DNA of 6,183 bases from Rhodocyclaceae bacterium. Its GTDB lineage: Bacteria; Pseudomonadota; Gammaproteobacteria; Burkholderiales; Rhodocyclaceae. The stretch covers positions 1 to 6,183 of the forward strand of contig DAIEEM010000281.1 of the NCBI GenBank assembly GCA_027325905.1. Direction: 5' to 3'. Within the stretch, counting starts at the first letter, position 1, and every line of letters starts with the position of its first letter. Made by a program: the position numbers and the translations under genes. Under the pieces are notes generated by a model. That model made no database searches. It saw nothing but the letters and a program-made list of their open reading frames with translations, and was not told the DNA's origin. Positions 4,900-6,183 of this stretch are shown piece after piece.

Positions 4900-6183
4900 T
4901 CACTCGCCGGCGGCGAGACCCTCTCGGCGCGGATCAACGGCGCCTATCCAGCGCTCTTTGCGGCGCACGATCAGGTGCAGGCCGCTGGTCATGTCGGCGG
5001 TCACGACTTCGTCGCCCAGCGTTTGCAGGAGCGGCTTCATGGCGTCGGCGAAGGCGCCGCTTTCCAGCTCGGCCGGGCCGTTGCGGCTGCCGAAGTGCGG
5101 CAGCGCCAGCGCCGCATCGGGCGCCATCTTCCAGTCGAGCAGCGCCACCAGCGTCTGCGCCACGTAGTTGATGATGCGCGGACCGCCGGGCGAACCGAGC
5201 ACGGCGACGAGGCGGCCGTCATGGTCGAATACCATGGTCGGCGCCATCGACGACAGCGGCCGCTTGCCCGCCGCGACGCGGTTCGCCACGGCACGGCCGG
5301 CATCATTCGGGACGAAGGAGAAATCGGTCAACTGGTTGTTGAGCAGAAAGCCGTCGACCAGGGTGCGGCTGCCGAAGGCGTCCTCGACGGAACTCGTCAG
5401 TGCCACGGCATTGCCGTCTGCGTCGACGATCGACAGGTGCGTCGTCGCCGGAATTTCGGGCGCGGTGTCGTCGGCGAAGGCGTCGCGCTGCGGCAGATCG
5501 CCCGGCGGCGCCACCCCCAACGACTTGGCCGGGCGCATCAGTCGAGCCCGCGCGTCGAGATAGCCGGCAGACAGCAATTCGCGCTGCGGCACGGCGACGA
5601 AATCGGCGTCGCCCAAGTAGCGTTTGCGGTCGGCGAAGGCGAGCCGGCCCGCTTCGGCGAACCAATGCACGGCAGCCGGCGACATCGGCGCGGCCGACGC
5701 GAAGGGCACGCGCTCGAGCAAGCCCAATATCTGCAACACGGTAATGCCGCCGGACGACGGCGGCGGCATGCCGCAGACGCGCCAGGTGCGATAGGCACCG
5801 CAGACCGGTTCGCGCACTTTCGCCTCGTACGCGGCGAGATCGGCGACGTCGAGATCGCCGCCCGCCGCGCGCGCCGCGGCGACGACGTCCTGCGCCAGCG
5901 CGCCACGATAAAAGGCCGGCGCGCCGGCGCTGGCAAGCAGGCGCAGGCTTGCCGCCAGCGCCGGGTTGCGCAGCGTTTCGCCCACGGCCAGCGCGGTACC
6001 GTCGTCATGGTAGAAGAGCCGGCGCGCCGGCTCGTTGTTGCGCAGGAAAGCATCGTCGCGCAGCAGTTGATGCAGGCGTGGCGACACGGCGAACCCCGAT
6101 TCCGCCAGCCGTATCGCCGCCTCGAACAGCCGCGGCCACGGCATCCGGCCGTAACGCGCGTGCGCCGCGGCGACGACGTCCTG
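4900..6183 (-). CDS. ggt: Gamma-glutamyltransferase, C-terminal 427 codons (5' end outside window)
   Basis: N-terminal-nucleophile enzyme that cleaves or transfers the gamma-glutamyl group of glutathione and related compounds, usually in the periplasm. The frame stays open to the window edge, so the ATG at 6142-6144 is internal (YGRMPWPRLFE is conserved family sequence). The signal peptide and the first 100 or so residues are outside. Counting visible residues from 6183, the self-cleavage and catalytic threonine is T247 of TTHLSIVD (codon 5443-5445), giving a 181-residue small subunit. NNQLTDFS (Q284, D287), RPLSSM (S311, S312) and GSPGG (G333, G334) match E. coli Q430, D433, S462/S463 and G483/G484. 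E. coli N411 is replaced by glutamate (E267 in SVEDAFGSR), as in a common branch of bacterial homologues, so the preferred substrate may not be glutathione. It converges on murJ with a 3-base gap. The arginine that binds the substrate carboxylate lies outside the window. Confidence 0.94.
   Translation of the reverse strand, partial: QDVVAAAHARYGRMPWPRLFEAAIRLAESGFAVSPRLHQLLRDDAFLRNNEPARRLFYHDDGTALAVGETLRNPALAASLRLLASAGAPAFYRGALAQDVVAAARAAGGDLDVADLAAYEAKVREPVCGAYRTWRVCGMPPPSSGGITVLQILGLLERVPFASAAPMSPAAVHWFAEAGRLAFADRKRYLGDADFVAVPQRELLSAGYLDARARLMRPAKSLGVAPPGDLPQRDAFADDTAPEIPATTHLSIVDADGNAVALTSSVEDAFGSRTLVDGFLLNNQLTDFSFVPNDAGRAVANRVAAGKRPLSSMAPTMVFDHDGRLVAVLGSPGGPRIINYVAQTLVALLDWKMAPDAALALPHFGSRNGPAELESGAFADAMKPLLQTLGDEVVTADMTSGLHLIVRRKERWIGAVDPRREGLAAGE
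5871..5892. repeat. 22-bp direct repeat, copy 1 (in ggt)
   Basis: Identical to 6162-6183. On the coding strand both copies are in frame and encode QDVVAAA. In this copy the peptide lies where gamma-glutamyltransferases have a stretch like LAxxIVAAVRAAGG, so it is in the expected place. Confidence 0.85.
5915..5928. repeat. 14-bp perfect palindrome, copy 1
   Basis: GCCGGCGCGCCGGC, self-complementary, inside ggt where it codes part of ASAGAPAF. The same 14-mer recurs at 6018-6031 in a different reading frame. Confidence 0.8.
6016..6033. repeat. 18-bp perfect palindrome containing copy 2 of the 14-mer
   Basis: GAGCCGGCGCGCCGGCTC, fully self-complementary, inside ggt where it codes part of EPARR. 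Its central 14 bases equal 5915-5928, 103 bases away, so the frames differ and protein conservation does not explain the match. Confidence 0.8.
6162..6183. repeat. 22-bp direct repeat, copy 2 (at the window edge)
   Basis: Identical to 5871-5892 and in the same ggt frame (QDVVAAA followed by HARYG). The match reaches the last base of the window, so its true length is unknown. It may be a genuine codon-level coincidence or an assembly-end artefact. Confidence 0.85.

Noticed and set aside
5044..5650. Recurring tcggcgaaggcg words in ggt
   Set aside because: They are short and arise from repeated Ala-Phe-Ala-Asp codons with the same codon choice.

Overview
The window is about 6.2 kb of GC-rich, tightly packed chromosomal DNA with six protein genes, two of them cut by the window edges. 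It looks like a betaproteobacterium, probably near the Rhodocyclales. This is an inference from the strong GC bias at third codon positions, the ArgD and MurJ sequences (MurJ lines up residue for residue with E. coli MurJ over the conserved N-terminus), and the divergent rpsT/murJ pair. There is no tRNA, rRNA, CRISPR array, insertion sequence or phage gene. Most of the content is housekeeping.

Left region (1-1690, minus strand): an arginine-biosynthesis operon, argD (acetylornithine aminotransferase) followed one base later by argF (ornithine carbamoyltransferase, 3' part outside the window). Between argD and the divergent gene to its right is a strong hairpin with a T tract. It reads toward argD and ends only 20 nt before the argD start, so it looks like a leader attenuator.

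Middle region (1801-2836): an orphan ParA/MinD-type ATPase on the plus strand, with no ParB beside it. Its 3' end overlaps by 11 bases the 3' end of a convergent 74-codon gene of unknown function. The small gene has its own well-formed sigma70-type promoter in an AT-rich patch, with a 10-bp palindrome at the expected transcription start. This pair is the least explained part of the window.

Right-middle region (2875-4896): rpsT (ribosomal protein S20, minus strand), with a near-consensus promoter, a leader of about 85 nt and an intrinsic terminator, is divergent from murJ (lipid II flippase, plus strand).

Right region (4900-6183, minus strand): a gamma-glutamyltransferase gene missing its 5' part, convergent with murJ and separated from it by 3 bases. 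It carries two copies of a 14-bp GC palindrome in different reading frames. A 22-base in-frame repeat ends exactly at the window edge.

Functionally the genes are independent units: arginine synthesis, an orphan positioning-type ATPase, translation, cell-wall precursor export and glutathione/gamma-glutamyl metabolism. I see no evidence for a defence, mobile or biosynthetic system. No gene-free stretch exceeds 300 bases; the longest gaps are 2774-2936 and 3198-3357, and both are described.
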